From NCBI RefSeq assembly GCF_016612535.1, contig NZ_JAENXS010000001.1, forward strand, positions 3,063,501 to 3,127,500: 64,000 nucleotides of DNA, given 5' to 3'. Source of the stretch: Bradyrhizobium diazoefficiens. GTDB taxonomy: Bacteria; Pseudomonadota; Alphaproteobacteria; Rhizobiales; Xanthobacteraceae. The position numbers were made by a program, and so were the translations under genes. Below, one piece after another: positions 1 to 9,125 of the stretch; the first letter of the stretch is position 1, and every line of letters starts with the position of its first letter. Under the pieces are notes generated by a model. That model was not told where the DNA came from, made no database searches, and was given only the letters and a program-made list of their open reading frames with translations.

Positions 1-2
1 TC

Positions 3-515
3 GCATTGAAGGCCGGCGCCGGCGCGCATCTCGCCTGGTTGCCGCAGGAGACGATCCTGTTCGACCGCGCGCGCGTCCAGCGCTGCTTCGACATCGAGCT
101 CGATGAGGCGGCCTCGCTCCTGCTGTGCGAGATTGTGGTGTTCGGCCGCACCGCCATGGGCGAGCGGATGGAGCAGGGCGGGTTCGTCGACCGCTGGCGA
201 TTGCGCCGTGGCGGCAGGCTGGTCTTCGCCGAGACTGTCAGGCTCGATGGAAATATCGGCGCAAAGCTCGCGGGATCCGCGGTCGCCAAGGGCGGCGCTG
301 CAATCGGAACGGCCCTGATTGTGCCGGGCGATGAGGCGCTGCTCGATCGCCTCCGCGACGTCTCGGACTCGTTCGCCGGCGAGGTCGGGATATCCGCCTG
401 GAATGGCTTTGCAATGGCGCGGTTCTGTGCCCAAGATGCGGCGCGTTTGCGCGCTGACATGATGGCGGTGCTGGCGCGCACCGGCGCCGCACTGCCGCGG
501 CTCTGGTTGAATTGA
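3..515 (+). CDS. ureD: Urease accessory protein UreD (C-terminal part, 5' end outside window)
   Basis: The frame is open from the first bases of the window, so only the C-terminal part (about 170 residues) is visible. UreD (UreH) is the scaffold that binds apo-urease and, with UreF and UreG, delivers nickel and CO2 to the active site in the cytoplasm. The visible part carries the family pattern WLPQETILFDRA and the G-R-x-A-M-G-E segment, and ends in PRLWLN. It is followed 40 bases later by ureA on the same strand, which fixes its identity. The TTG at base 6 is an internal codon, not a start. Confidence 0.93.
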   Translation, partial: ALKAGAGAHLAWLPQETILFDRARVQRCFDIELDEAASLLLCEIVVFGRTAMGERMEQGGFVDRWRLRRGGRLVFAETVRLDGNIGAKLAGSAVAKGGAAIGTALIVPGDEALLDRLRDVSDSFAGEVGISAWNGFAMARFCAQDAARLRADMMAVLARTGAALPRLWLN

Positions 516-555
516 CGGCCGGCTGAATTGACGTGTTGAACGGAAGAGATTTCGC

Positions 556-858
556 ATGAACCTGTCTCCCCGAGAAAAGGACAAGCTTCTGATTTCGATG
601 GCGGCCATCGTGGCGCACCGCAGGCTCGACCGGGGCCTCAAGCTCAATCATCCCGAGGCAATCGCGATCATCTCCGATTTCATCCTCGAGGGCGCCCGGG
701 ACGGCCGCACTGTCGCCGAGCTGATGCAATCCGGCGCGCAGGTGCTGACGCGTGAGCAGGTGATGCCGGGCATCCCCGAGATGATCCACGACATCCAGGT
801 CGAGGCGACATTCCCGGACGGCACCAAGCTCGTCACCGTCCACGAGCCGATCCGATAG
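556..858 (+). CDS. ureA: Urease gamma subunit UreA
   Basis: This is the 100-residue gamma subunit of nickel-dependent urease, which hydrolyses urea to ammonia and carbamate. It begins [12 protein letters not shown], contains [20 protein letters not shown], and ends with [14 protein letters not shown], all typical of the family; the length is the usual 100 residues. A GGAAGAG ribosome-binding site lies 8 bases before the ATG. It is the second gene of the urease operon, 9 bases before ureB. Gamma and beta are separate genes here, as in most bacteria, not fused as in Helicobacter. Confidence 0.98.
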   Translation: MNLSPREKDKLLISMAAIVAHRRLDRGLKLNHPEAIAIISDFILEGARDGRTVAELMQSGAQVLTREQVMPGIPEMIHDIQVEATFPDGTKLVTVHEPIR

Positions 859-867
859 GAGCCCAAC

Positions 868-1173
868 ATGATCCCCGGCGAATTCTTCATCCAGGACGGC
901 GAGATCGAGCTCAATGTCGGCCGCAAGACGGTGACGCTGATCGTGGCCAACACCGGCGACCGCCCGATCCAGGTTGGCTCGCACTACCATTTCTTCGAGA
1001 CCAACCCGGCCCTGAAGTTCGACCGCAAGAAGGCCCGCGGCATGCGCCTCGATATCGCCGCCGGCACCGCCGTCCGCTTCGAGCCCGGCCAGACCCGCGA
1101 CGTCCAGCTTGTGGCGCTGGCGGGGAAGAAGACCATCTACGGTTTTCGTGGCGAGGTGATGGGGAAGCTGTGA
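868..1173 (+). CDS. ureB: Urease beta subunit UreB
   Basis: This 101-residue protein is the beta subunit of urease. The diagnostic stretch [13 protein letters not shown] is present near residues 33-45 and the protein ends in [10 protein letters not shown], as in other bacterial UreB. An AGGAG ribosome-binding site overlaps the end of ureA, so the two are probably translationally coupled. The usual next gene, ureC, does not follow directly: a HD-domain hydrolase gene lies between. Confidence 0.98.
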   Translation: MIPGEFFIQDGEIELNVGRKTVTLIVANTGDRPIQVGSHYHFFETNPALKFDRKKARGMRLDIAAGTAVRFEPGQTRDVQLVALAGKKTIYGFRGEVMGKL

Positions 1174-1230
1174 GCGGTCAGGAACGAAGCATGTGGCGGT
1201 ACGGTTAAGACGGTCATGGAGGATACTGCC

Positions 1231-1770
1231 ATGCTGTCGTCAATCCAGCTCATTTCTGAAGCTGCCGAGCTCGCCGCGCAGCGTCACACCGGTACCCCGC
1301 GCAAGGCGCGGCCAAACGAGCCCTACGTCAATCATCTTGCCGAGGTCGCGAACCTGCTGGCGACCGCGACAGACGGTGCTGATGCCGAGCTCGTTGCAGC
1401 CGGATGGCTGCACGACACGGTCGAGGACACCGAGACCAGCCGCGAGGAGCTTGCGCAAACGTTTTCTGATCGCGTCGCCTCGCTCGTCACCGAATGCACC
1501 GACGACATGAACCTGCCGAAGACAGAACGGCGGCAGAAGCAGATCGAGGACGCCCCGCATAAATCGCCAGGCGCGAAGCTGATCAAGATCGCCGATAAGA
1601 TCAGCAACATCCGCGCGCGCATCGTACCGGATCCGAGCAAACAGCAGCGCGACGATCTCGCCGACTATGTGAGCTGGGCGGAAAAGGTCGTTGCGGGATG
1701 CCGCGGCGTCAACGCCCGACTGGACACAGCGTTCGATGAGACGGTGAGGACGGCAAAACGCCTGTTGTGA
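1231..1770 (+). CDS. HD-domain hydrolase of the MESH1 / small alarmone hydrolase type inside the urease operon
   Basis: The 179-residue product is a single HD domain closest in pattern to MESH1/SpoT-type (p)ppGpp hydrolases. Motifs in order are H18 in QRHTG, YVNHLAEVA with H35, LHDTVEDT with the catalytic H61-D62 pair, CTDD near residue 90, and KIADKISN with D122. These are the metal and catalytic positions of the family. No synthetase domain is present. I chose the ATG at 1231 because GGAGG lies 8 bases upstream; an in-frame ATG at 1216 has no such site. It is placed between ureB and ureC with short gaps, so it is likely co-transcribed. Substrate is inferred; MESH1-like enzymes can also act on NADPH. 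Confidence 0.85.
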   Translation: MLSSIQLISEAAELAAQRHTGTPRKARPNEPYVNHLAEVANLLATATDGADAELVAAGWLHDTVEDTETSREELAQTFSDRVASLVTECTDDMNLPKTERRQKQIEDAPHKSPGAKLIKIADKISNIRARIVPDPSKQQRDDLADYVSWAEKVVAGCRGVNARLDTAFDETVRTAKRLL

Positions 1771-1793
1771 TGATTTGACGAATGGGGGCTGAC

Positions 1794-3509
1794 ATGTCCG
1801 TGAAGATCAAGCGTTCCGTCTATGCCGACATGTTCGGCCCGACCACCGGCGACAGGGTGCGGCTCGCCGATACCGATCTCGTCATCGAGGTGGAGAAGGA
1901 TTTCACCATTTATGGCGAGGAGGTGAAATTCGGCGGCGGCAAGGTGATCCGTGACGGCATGGGCCAGTCGCAGGTGACGAACAAGCAAGGTGCGGCCGAT
2001 ACCGTCATCACCAATGCGCTGATCGTCGACCACTGGGGCATCGTCAAGGCCGATGTCGCCATCAAGGACGGCATGATTTCGGCGATCGGCAAGGCCGGCA
2101 ATCCCGACATCCAGCCCGGTGTCACCATCATCATCGGTCCGGGCACGGATGTGATCGCGGGCGAGGGGAAGATTCTCACAGCCGGCGGCTTCGACAGCCA
2201 CATCCATTTCATCTGTCCGCAGCAGATCGAGCATGCGCTGATGTCCGGCGTTACCTCGATGCTGGGCGGCGGCACCGGTCCCTCGCACGGCACCTTCGCG
2301 ACCACCTGCACGCCCGGCCCCTGGCATATTGCGCGGATGATCCAGTCGTTCGATGCTTTCCCGGTCAATCTCGGCATTTCCGGCAAGGGCAACGCCTCGC
2401 GCCCGGCACCGCTGGTCGAGATGATCAAGGCCGGCGCCTGTGCGCTGAAGCTGCACGAGGATTGGGGCACGACGCCGGCGGCGATCGACAATTGCCTGTC
2501 GGTGGCTGACGATTACGACGTTCAGGTCATGCTGCATTCGGACACGCTGAACGAATCCGGCTTCGTCGAGGATACGATCAAGGCCTTCAAGGGCCGCACC
2601 ATCCATGCCTTCCACACCGAAGGCGCCGGCGGCGGCCATGCTCCCGACATCATCAAGATCGCGGGGCTCAAGAACGTGCTGCCGTCCTCGACCAACCCGA
2701 CGCGACCTTTCACCCGCAACACCATCGACGAGCATCTCGATATGCTGATGGTGTGCCACCACCTCGATCCCTCGATCGCGGAAGATCTGGCGTTCGCCGA
2801 AAGCCGCATCCGCAAGGAAACCATTGCGGCCGAAGACATCCTGCACGACCTCGGTGCGCTCTCGATGATGTCGTCGGATTCGCAGGCCATGGGCCGTCTC
2901 GGTGAGGTCATCATCCGGACCTGGCAGACCGCTGACAAGATGAAGAAGCAGCGCGGGTCGCTGCCGCAGGACAAGGGCAAGGACAACGACAATTTCCGCG
3001 TCAAGCGCTACATCGCCAAATACACCATCAATCCCGCGATCGCGCACGGGGTGTCGAAACTGATCGGCTCGGTGGAGAAGGGCAAGCTCGCCGATCTCGT
3101 GCTGTGGTCGCCGGCCTTCTTCGGCGTCAAGCCGGATTGCATCGTCAAGGGCGGCATGATCGTCGCCGCGCCTATGGGCGACCCGAACGCCTCCATCCCG
3201 ACGCCGCAGCCGGTGCACTACCAGCCGATGTTCGGCGCCTTCGGCAAGGCGCGGACGGCGTCCTCGGTCGTCTTTACCTCGAAGGCTGCGGTCACTGGCG
3301 GGCTGGCGCGAAAGCTCGGCATCGACAAGAATCTCTATGCCGTCCAGAACACCCGCGGAAAAATCTCGAAGAAGAGCATGATCCACAACGACGCCACGCC
3401 GAATATCGAGGTCGATCCGGAGACCTACGAGGTGCGCGCCGACGGTGAGCTGCTCACCTGCGCGCCCGCCGAGGTGCTGCCGATGGCGCAGCGATATTTC
3501 ATGTACTGA
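1794..3509 (+). CDS. ureC: Urease alpha subunit UreC (catalytic)
   Basis: This is the 571-residue catalytic subunit carrying the two-nickel centre. Visible active-site elements are HIH at residues 136-138, the lysine to be carbamylated in KLHEDWG (K219), and the flap segment MVCHHLD with C321-H322. Length and order match the family. I prefer the ATG at 1794, which gives the usual [20 protein letters not shown] start and has GGGGG just upstream; an in-frame ATG at 1782 is possible. The gene follows the HD hydrolase by 23 bases and is followed by an ABM-domain gene instead of directly by ureE. Confidence 0.98.
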   Translation: MSVKIKRSVYADMFGPTTGDRVRLADTDLVIEVEKDFTIYGEEVKFGGGKVIRDGMGQSQVTNKQGAADTVITNALIVDHWGIVKADVAIKDGMISAIGKAGNPDIQPGVTIIIGPGTDVIAGEGKILTAGGFDSHIHFICPQQIEHALMSGVTSMLGGGTGPSHGTFATTCTPGPWHIARMIQSFDAFPVNLGISGKGNASRPAPLVEMIKAGACALKLHEDWGTTPAAIDNCLSVADDYDVQVMLHSDTLNESGFVEDTIKAFKGRTIHAFHTEGAGGGHAPDIIKIAGLKNVLPSSTNPTRPFTRNTIDEHLDMLMVCHHLDPSIAEDLAFAESRIRKETIAAEDILHDLGALSMMSSDSQAMGRLGEVIIRTWQTADKMKKQRGSLPQDKGKDNDNFRVKRYIAKYTINPAIAHGVSKLIGSVEKGKLADLVLWSPAFFGVKPDCIVKGGMIVAAPMGDPNASIPTPQPVHYQPMFGAFGKARTASSVVFTSKAAVTGGLARKLGIDKNLYAVQNTRGKISKKSMIHNDATPNIEVDPETYEVRADGELLTCAPAEVLPMAQRYFMY

Positions 3510-3662
3510 AATAGCGCCTCAACGCATGCCCCAGGAATATGTCTAGGGCGCATGTCTCATTTCAGGCCCGGGGGGCGGCTTTTCCGGTTTTGCGTTCGAT
3601 CCCTGCTGGTCTAAGGTCCCGCCCGGTATCAAACCTGAGAAGAAAAGCCGGGAGGATTTCTC

Positions 3663-3962
3663 GTGATTTACGTCGTTGCCACCTTGACCATCAAGCCCGA
3701 AACGCGCGCCGAATTCATTGCAGCTGCCACCGCCTGCATCAAGGAGACGCGGAAGGAACCCGGCAATATCGCCTATGATCTGCATGAGAGCGTCACCGAT
3801 CCCAGCAAAATGGTGTTCGTCGAGCAATGGGAGAACGCCGAGGCGCTGGTGCCGCATCGCGGCCAGGAGCACATGAAGACGTTCGGCCGCGTCGCCGTGA
3901 AGTGTTTTACGGCGCCACCGAAGATCGAAGTGATCACGCCCGAAAAGGTCGAAGTACGGTAA
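3663..3962 (+). CDS. ABM-domain (YgiN-like) putative monooxygenase
   Basis: The 99-residue protein is a single antibiotic-biosynthesis-monooxygenase fold (ferredoxin-like, usually dimeric). The pattern includes an N-terminal strand MIYVVATLTIKP, TRKEPGNIAYDLHES, a strand with VFVEQWENAEAL and a conserved His in PHRGQEHM. Small proteins of this kind include quinol monooxygenases, haem-degrading enzymes and many of unknown substrate. Translation starts at a GTG with GGGAGG 7 bases upstream. It lies between ureC and ureE, 14 bases before ureE, so it probably travels on the urease transcript, but it is not a known urease assembly factor. Confidence 0.85.
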   Translation: MIYVVATLTIKPETRAEFIAAATACIKETRKEPGNIAYDLHESVTDPSKMVFVEQWENAEALVPHRGQEHMKTFGRVAVKCFTAPPKIEVITPEKVEVR

Positions 3963-3976
3963 CGGGGTAAAAGCGC

Positions 3977-4603
3977 ATGATCCGGGCGACGCAGGTTAAA
4001 GGGCAGCACCGCTTCACGGAGACGCCCGCGGATACGGCGGTGCTCGATTTCGATGATCGGCACCGCCGCCGCATGGCGATGACGGGGACGCGGGGGCTCG
4101 AATTCCTGCTCGACCTGGAGAACGCCGTCGCCTTGCGCGGCGGCGACGCGCTGGTGCTGGAGGACGGCCGGCTGGTCGAAGTGGTCGCGGCACCCGAGCC
4201 GCTGCTTGAGATCCGCGGCCGCGATCCGCACCACCTCATCCGCGTCGCCTGGCATCTCGGCAATCGTCATCTGCCGACGCAGCTGATGACGAAAGCCTTG
4301 CGTATTCGCCGCGACCACGTCATCGAAGCGATGGTGAAGGGGCTCGGCGCGCGCGTGATCGAGATCGAGGCGCCGTTCGATCCCGAAGGCGGCGCTTACG
4401 CCGACGCCGGTCATGCGCATGGCCATGATGACCAGGCGCAACATGATCACGGGCATCATGGCCACCATGGCCATGACCATCACGGTCATGATCACCATGG
4501 CCACGATCATGCCGCGCATGACCATGGGCACGATCATCATCACCACGACGAGCATTGCGATCATCCCGACCATCACCACGGCCATGCTCATGACCACAAA
4601 TGA
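3977..4603 (+). CDS. ureE: Urease accessory protein UreE with long His-rich tail
   Basis: UreE is the nickel metallochaperone that hands Ni to UreG for urease maturation. The 208-residue product has the two usual domains (peptide-binding, about 1-75, and metal-binding, about 80-140) with WHLGNRHLP (H93, H98) and H114. From about residue 145 to the end it carries an extended tail with roughly thirty histidines in HDH, HGH and HHHH patterns, which is likely a nickel store as in other His-rich UreE proteins. The last bases overlap the start of ureF. Confidence 0.97.
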   Translation: MIRATQVKGQHRFTETPADTAVLDFDDRHRRRMAMTGTRGLEFLLDLENAVALRGGDALVLEDGRLVEVVAAPEPLLEIRGRDPHHLIRVAWHLGNRHLPTQLMTKALRIRRDHVIEAMVKGLGARVIEIEAPFDPEGGAYADAGHAHGHDDQAQHDHGHHGHHGHDHHGHDHHGHDHAAHDHGHDHHHHDEHCDHPDHHHGHAHDHK

Positions 4604-5312
4604 GCTGGTCACGGCCGGCGACCTCGCCGGGCGCGAGGCGGCGGCGCTGTACCGGCTGATGACGTGGCTATCGCCGGCGTTTCCGGTCGGCGGCTTTTCG
4701 TATTCCAGCGGCATCGAATGGGCGGTCGAGGCGGGTGACATCACGGACGTCGCGACGCTCACCGACTGGCTCGATGCCATGCTCGGCGACGGCTCCGGCT
4801 TTTGCGATGCGACCTTTCTGGTCCACGCTTACCGCGCCGCGGAGGCCGGCGAGAAAGCCTCTTTGAGCGATATCGCCGAGCTTGCCGCGGCCTTCGTGCC
4901 GTCGCGCGAACGGCAGGTCGAGACGACCTCGCAGGGCCGCGCCTTCATCGACATCACGCGCGCGGCGTGGGATGCGGAGGGCCTGGATGCCATGGTCGCG
5001 GCATGCCGCACGCCACTGGTCTATCCGATTGCCATCGGCGTGGTTGCCGCGATGCACGGCGTGCCGCTGGCGCCGACGCTGCACGCCTTCCTGCATGCGC
5101 TGGTCTCCAACTGGATCTCGGCGGCGAGCCGGCTCGTTCCGCTCGGCCAGACCGACAGCCAGCGCGTTCTGGTGAGGCTGGAAGCCGCCGTCGCTGTGAC
5201 CGCAAAGCGGGCGCTGAACGCGACACTGGACGATCTCGGCAGTTCGACCTTCCGCGCCGATCTCGCCAGCCTGCGGCACGAGACGCAATACACACGGCTG
5301 TTCAGGTCGTGA
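4584..5312 (+). CDS. ureF: Urease accessory protein UreF
   Basis: UreF acts with UreD and UreG in the preactivation complex that inserts nickel into urease. The family signature [20 protein letters not shown] lies near residues 28-47, and the C-terminal helical part with QTDSQRVL is present. I start at the ATG at 4584 (or 4590), overlapping the last bases of ureE, which suggests translational coupling. The same frame stays open further upstream only because it reads the CAT/CAC-rich tail of ureE out of phase, giving a Met/Thr/Ile-rich string that is not part of UreF. Confidence 0.95.
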   Translation: MLMTTNELVTAGDLAGREAAALYRLMTWLSPAFPVGGFSYSSGIEWAVEAGDITDVATLTDWLDAMLGDGSGFCDATFLVHAYRAAEAGEKASLSDIAELAAAFVPSRERQVETTSQGRAFIDITRAAWDAEGLDAMVAACRTPLVYPIAIGVVAAMHGVPLAPTLHAFLHALVSNWISAASRLVPLGQTDSQRVLVRLEAAVAVTAKRALNATLDDLGSSTFRADLASLRHETQYTRLFRS

Positions 5313-5334
5313 GTTGTTTGGTGACCAACCGATC

Positions 5335-5360
5335 GTCGTCCCGGCGAAGGCCGGGACGAC
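5335..5360. repeat. Dispersed palindromic repeat (REP-like) between ureF and ureG
   Basis: A perfect 26-base hairpin with arms GTCGTCCCGG and CCGGGACGAC around CGAAGG. Near-identical copies occur at 33801, 35602 and 49573. It lies in the short ureF-ureG gap, 13 bases before the ureG start codon, so it would form a stem in the operon mRNA. Confidence 0.9.
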
Positions 5361-5373
5361 ATTAGGAGAGAGC

Positions 5374-5997
5374 ATGTCGAAATCTCACGGCCCCTTGCGT
5401 GTCGGCGTCGGTGGCCCGGTCGGATCGGGCAAGACCGCGCTGATGGACCTGCTCTGCAAGACCATGCGCGAGCGCTACGACATCGCTGCGATCACCAACG
5501 ACATCTACACCAAATGGGATGCGGAATTCCTGGTGCGCTCGGGCTCGCTGACGCCGGATCGCATCGCCGGTGTCGAGACCGGCGGCTGCCCTCACACCGC
5601 GATCCGCGAGGACGCTTCGATGAATCTCGCCGCAGTGGCCGACATGCGCGCCAAATTTCCCGGGCTTGACCTCGTGCTGATCGAATCGGGTGGTGACAAT
5701 CTCGCTGCCACTTTTTCCCCGGAGCTCGCCGACCTCACCATCTATGTCATCGACGTTGCGGCGGGCGACAAGATCCCGTCCAAGGGCGGCCCCGGAATCA
5801 CCCGCTCCGACCTTCTGGTCATCAACAAGATCGACCTCGCCCCCCATGTCGGTGCCTCCCTCGAAAAGATGGACATTGATGCCAGGCGTATGCGCGGCGA
5901 GCGCCCCTTTGTCATGACCAACCTGAAGAAGAGCCAGGGGCTCGACCGCATCGTCGGCTTCATCGAGACCAAAGGTGGGCTGAAGCGTGCGGATTGA
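5374..5997 (+). CDS. ureG: Urease accessory GTPase UreG
   Basis: UreG is the SIMIBI-class GTPase that couples GTP hydrolysis to nickel delivery. The 207-residue product has the P-loop [10 protein letters not shown] (residues 14-23), the metal-binding CPH motif (C72, H74 in [11 protein letters not shown]), ESGGDNL, and the base-recognition motif [11 protein letters not shown]. The start at 5374 is set by AGGAGAG at 5364-5370. A longer in-frame reading from 5314 would translate the palindromic repeat and is rejected. It is the last recognisable gene of the urease operon in the window. Confidence 0.98.
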   Translation: MSKSHGPLRVGVGGPVGSGKTALMDLLCKTMRERYDIAAITNDIYTKWDAEFLVRSGSLTPDRIAGVETGGCPHTAIREDASMNLAAVADMRAKFPGLDLVLIESGGDNLAATFSPELADLTIYVIDVAAGDKIPSKGGPGITRSDLLVINKIDLAPHVGASLEKMDIDARRMRGERPFVMTNLKKSQGLDRIVGFIETKGGLKRAD

Positions 5998-6276
5998 AAC
6001 AGGCGGGCTGACGGGCCGCGGCGACATGGCGCAGGTATTTTCCGCCGTTAACGTCTGAGGCAAAAGCCGGCCTGCGGAACAAATTTCGGACACGGCGATT
6101 GTCTACCTCCGGTGCCCGGAGCATGCCGACCCGGTCAAACCATCGGCCGGGCGGATTAAGCTTTTTGGGCGACCCAAGTTGCGTACAGATGCCTCCTCCG
6201 TCATTATCTCTGCCACTGGGGTCCACCCTGTTTCGGCACATGGCCGTTCGAGCGGCGTTCATATGCTCCGTGTTAA

Positions 6277-7968
6277 TTGCCGACCTTCTGCTTCCGGCTG
6301 AGTAGTCGCGTGGTCCGGCTGGGTTTCATCATCGGCTTCATCGCTCTGCTCGGAGCCTTGCTCTCCGGGCTTGCGGCTTATCGTGTCCACGACCAGGAGC
6401 TGGCGCTGGACCGGATTGCGTTGGCGCGCGCGATCGACGTTCACGCGAGCCTGGTCCAGGACCGGTTGACCGAGCGCGAGCTGCTGGCGCGTGTCGCCTC
6501 AGGCCTGTTTCGCGCGCCCTCGGTGCTGAAGCCGAACATGCTGGAGCCCCTGCGTTCGGCGATCTACGCCTTCAAGACTGATTTCGTGGTGGCCGGTTGG
6601 GTCGCCCGGCTGCAGCCGAGCGAGCTTGCCGCGGCACAGATCGCGATCGCGGCCGCCGGCTTCCCGAAGCCGCAGATCCGCGACTACGGCGACAAGCCGA
6701 TCAATCCGGCGAGCCTCACCCAGCCGATCGACGTGCTGATGGACCTCGAGCCACGCAGCGACGAGACCAAGGCGCTGCCGGGTCGCAGCTACGATGACGA
6801 CCCGGTCCGCAGCGCGATGTTGACGCGTGCCAGGGTCGAGAAGCGGTCGGTTGCCTCCGACCCGGTGCCGCTCTTGAGCGGGCGCGGGCCGATCGGCATC
6901 ATCGTGGCCGCTCCCGTGATTCCCGAGGGCGCGGCCGAGCCGGCCGGCTTCATCACGTTTTCCTACGAGCTCGCCTCGCTGATGCTGACCAATGACGATC
7001 TGTCGTTGTTCTCGGTCGCGCTCAGGGACCCGCGCAAGCAAAACAGCGAGCTCGTTGCCAACGACCAAGGCATCGTCTCTATCCGCATGACGACGCCGGA
7101 TGGGCCGGCTCCATCGGCGACGCGCACCGTGAGCTTCGGCGGCCGCGACTGGCAGCTCGGCTATTACGCCAAGAGCAATTCGGCGCGGCGCGCCGAGCAG
7201 ACCTCGATCATCGTGGCGGCGATCGGCTTCGCCATCACCGCGATGGTCTGCGGCCTGTTCGGTTACGTCGCTTACAACAATCTGCGGCTCAGCCGCGAAA
7301 TCCAGGTGCGGATCGGCTTCGAGCGGCGACTGACGGCGGTGATCGACGAGCTCAACCACCGGGTCAAGAACATCCTCGCGGTGATCCAGTCGATCGTGAC
7401 ACGCACGTTACGCCACGGCTCGGACATTGACGTCGCGCGCGAGCTCCTGATCGGCCGCATCCACGCCATGTCCAACGTGGTGTCGCTGCTCAGCGAGAGT
7501 CAATGGCAAGGCGTCAAGCTGAAAGGTCTGTTCGAAGCACGTGCCATCCCGCATGCCGATCGCATCGCCGTCAGCGGCCCCGACATCGCGGTCAGCGCGC
7601 GTGCCGCGCAGAGCCTGTCGCTGCTGTTCTTCGAGCTTGCCTCGCACTCGGACGAAGGCCTGTCGCTGGTCGGCAAGCATCCGCACATCACCGCAAACTG
7701 GACGGTGACGGGTGAAGCGGGCGCCGAAGTCTTCCAGTTCCGCTGGGAGGAGTTCAACACCAGCGAGGCGACGCGCCGCCCGGATTCGGATTTCGGCTTG
7801 ATCCTGCTCGACCGGGTCGCGCCCGAAGCGCTCGGCGGCGCCGCCAAGCGCTACTTCACCGACGTCTCCTATGTCTACGAGCTGACCGCGCCGATGGAAA
7901 CGGTTGTCGACATGACCGAGCGCGATCGCACGGAAAAGCTGTCGCAGCCGATCAAACCGGCGCGGTAG
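6277..7968 (+). CDS. HWE-family sensor histidine kinase with CHASE-like sensor; degenerate ATP-binding N box
   Basis: The 563-residue protein has an N-terminal membrane helix (about 16-36), a periplasmic CHASE-like domain (about 60-290), a second helix (about 310-330) and a HWE-type kinase core. The phospho-acceptor box reads DELNHRVKNILAVIQS with His361. The ATPase region keeps an FRWEE motif but the N box, normally HELATNA-x-KYGAL, reads FFELASHSDEGLSL with His457 in place of the key Asn. The glycine-rich C-terminal box is also altered. It may be a pseudokinase or act as a phosphate sink. The start (TTG 6277 or GTG 6310) is uncertain; neither has a clear ribosome-binding site. No response regulator gene is adjacent. 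Confidence 0.8.
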   Translation: MPTFCFRLSSRVVRLGFIIGFIALLGALLSGLAAYRVHDQELALDRIALARAIDVHASLVQDRLTERELLARVASGLFRAPSVLKPNMLEPLRSAIYAFKTDFVVAGWVARLQPSELAAAQIAIAAAGFPKPQIRDYGDKPINPASLTQPIDVLMDLEPRSDETKALPGRSYDDDPVRSAMLTRARVEKRSVASDPVPLLSGRGPIGIIVAAPVIPEGAAEPAGFITFSYELASLMLTNDDLSLFSVALRDPRKQNSELVANDQGIVSIRMTTPDGPAPSATRTVSFGGRDWQLGYYAKSNSARRAEQTSIIVAAIGFAITAMVCGLFGYVAYNNLRLSREIQVRIGFERRLTAVIDELNHRVKNILAVIQSIVTRTLRHGSDIDVARELLIGRIHAMSNVVSLLSESQWQGVKLKGLFEARAIPHADRIAVSGPDIAVSARAAQSLSLLFFELASHSDEGLSLVGKHPHITANWTVTGEAGAEVFQFRWEEFNTSEATRRPDSDFGLILLDRVAPEALGGAAKRYFTDVSYVYELTAPMETVVDMTERDRTEKLSQPIKPAR

Positions 7969-7990
7969 ATCTGCTGCGAGCAAGCAGGTT

Positions 7991-8350
7991 TCAAGTCGAA
8001 GCCGATCGAGCCGCGATTGCGGTCATCTCGAGTTTAACGCCCGGACCGAGATCGGCCACGCCGACGACGGCGCGCGCCGGCAGATTCGCTTCTGTAAAGT
8101 GCGCCTTCCAGGCCGCATTGAAATCAGCTTTCTCGCTCAGATTCGTAACGAAGACGGTCACCTGCAACACGTTGGCAAGGTCGGACCCGAGAGTCTTCAG
8201 GAGACGCGACAGCTGGCCAAGCACATCGTTTGCCTGGCCGGACATGTCGAGGCTCGTCTCTTCGGCGACGATGCCACCGATGTAGAGCACGTCTCCATGC
8301 TCGACCACTTCGTGGAGCAGTCCTTCGTAGGGCAAGATGCGTTTGATCAT
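7991..8350 (-). CDS. RidA family protein (YjgF/YER057c/UK114)
   Basis: The 119-residue product has the chorismate-mutase-like fold typical of RidA-family imine or enamine deaminases. Recognisable segments are GDVLYIGGIVAEE, the DVLGQLSRLLKTLGSDLANVL helix with the following VTVFVTNL strand, and the C-terminal LPARAVVGVADLGPGVKLEM. The Arg in PARAVVGV corresponds to the carboxylate-binding Arg of active RidA. Many relatives have other small-molecule substrates. It lies 59 bases downstream of the TetR gene on the same strand and may be co-transcribed and controlled by it. Confidence 0.9.
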   Translation of the reverse strand: MIKRILPYEGLLHEVVEHGDVLYIGGIVAEETSLDMSGQANDVLGQLSRLLKTLGSDLANVLQVTVFVTNLSEKADFNAAWKAHFTEANLPARAVVGVADLGPGVKLEMTAIAARSAST

Positions 8351-8409
8351 GATGAGACCGATACTCCAGTGAGAATGGACGTGGGGCTTTGGTGCATTCA
8401 GGACCTGGT

Positions 8410-9018
8410 CTAGCCCTTAGGCCGCAACACCAGGTCGACCAGATTGCGCGCGTAGGCCGGCGTGACCGGCGCGATGCCGAAGACGTAGCGGTAGAACAGG
8501 CTGCCATAGATGGCATCGTAGAGATCCTCCGCCGGTCCCTCGGCGAGAATGCTGCCGTCCTTCTGGCCCGCGGCGATCATCTCCACCAGCGTGTCGCGGC
8601 GGAATTGCAAATAGCGGGCGTAGAACAGCTCCGCCGAGCCGGTCTTGGAGATGCATTCGGAGATCACGGCAAGCTGCACCTTGCCGAACTCGCCTTGCAG
8701 GGCCTCGGCATAGGCCGCGGCATGGCGCCGCGCCCGGACTGCAGGCGTGCCTGCGCTCACCGGCGGCAGTGGCAGCATCTGGGCTGCGTGATGAAGAAAG
8801 GCATCGATTAGCAGTGCCTCCCGCGAAGGCCACCATTTGTAGATCGTCATCTTGGAGACGTTGGAGTGGCGCGCGACCGCATCGATCGTGGTCGCGGCAA
8901 GGCCGGTCGCGGCCATCAGCGTATAGGCGCTTTCGAGGATGGCGTTGGTGGTCTCGATCGAGCGTGGCCTGCCGCGCCGGGGGGCGCCCTCGGCCGCATC
9001 GCTCGTGCCTTTCGCCAT
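8410..9018 (-). CDS. TetR/AcrR family transcriptional regulator
   Basis: The 202-residue protein starts MAKGTSDAAEGAPRRGRPRS, a basic N-terminal arm, followed by a TetR helix-turn-helix (TTIDAVARHSNVSKMTIYKW, about residues 43-62). The rest is a helical ligand-binding domain whose ligand cannot be read from sequence; a C-terminal segment resembles TetR_C-type domains. It lies between opgC and ridA on the same strand. Its target may be its own operon; no drug pump is adjacent. The frame continues open upstream but only as an out-of-phase reading of opgC. Confidence 0.92.
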   Translation of the reverse strand: MAKGTSDAAEGAPRRGRPRSIETTNAILESAYTLMAATGLAATTIDAVARHSNVSKMTIYKWWPSREALLIDAFLHHAAQMLPLPPVSAGTPAVRARRHAAAYAEALQGEFGKVQLAVISECISKTGSAELFYARYLQFRRDTLVEMIAAGQKDGSILAEGPAEDLYDAIYGSLFYRYVFGIAPVTPAYARNLVDLVLRPKG

Positions 9019-9125
9019 GACCAAGCCGGTCTCTCCTTGCGTAGAGGCCGCCATTCCCGCGGGGCTGCCTCGTCCCGCATAGCGTAGCCGCGGTCTCCGG
9101 CCTAGCGAAATCGCGCGACGATCGG

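Noticed and set aside
1665..3386. Long open frame on the minus strand across ureC
   Set aside because: It is an Arg/Asp/His-rich mirror of the high-GC ureC codons with no family resemblance; ureC is certain on the plus strand.
4413..4583. An upstream extension of UreF rich in Met, Thr and Ile
   Set aside because: It is the out-of-phase reading of the histidine repeats of UreE; UreF family proteins begin at the ATG near 4584-4590.
7991..9018. RidA and TetR genes as a toxin-antitoxin or defence unit
   Set aside because: Both are common metabolic or regulatory families and the spacing is ordinary.
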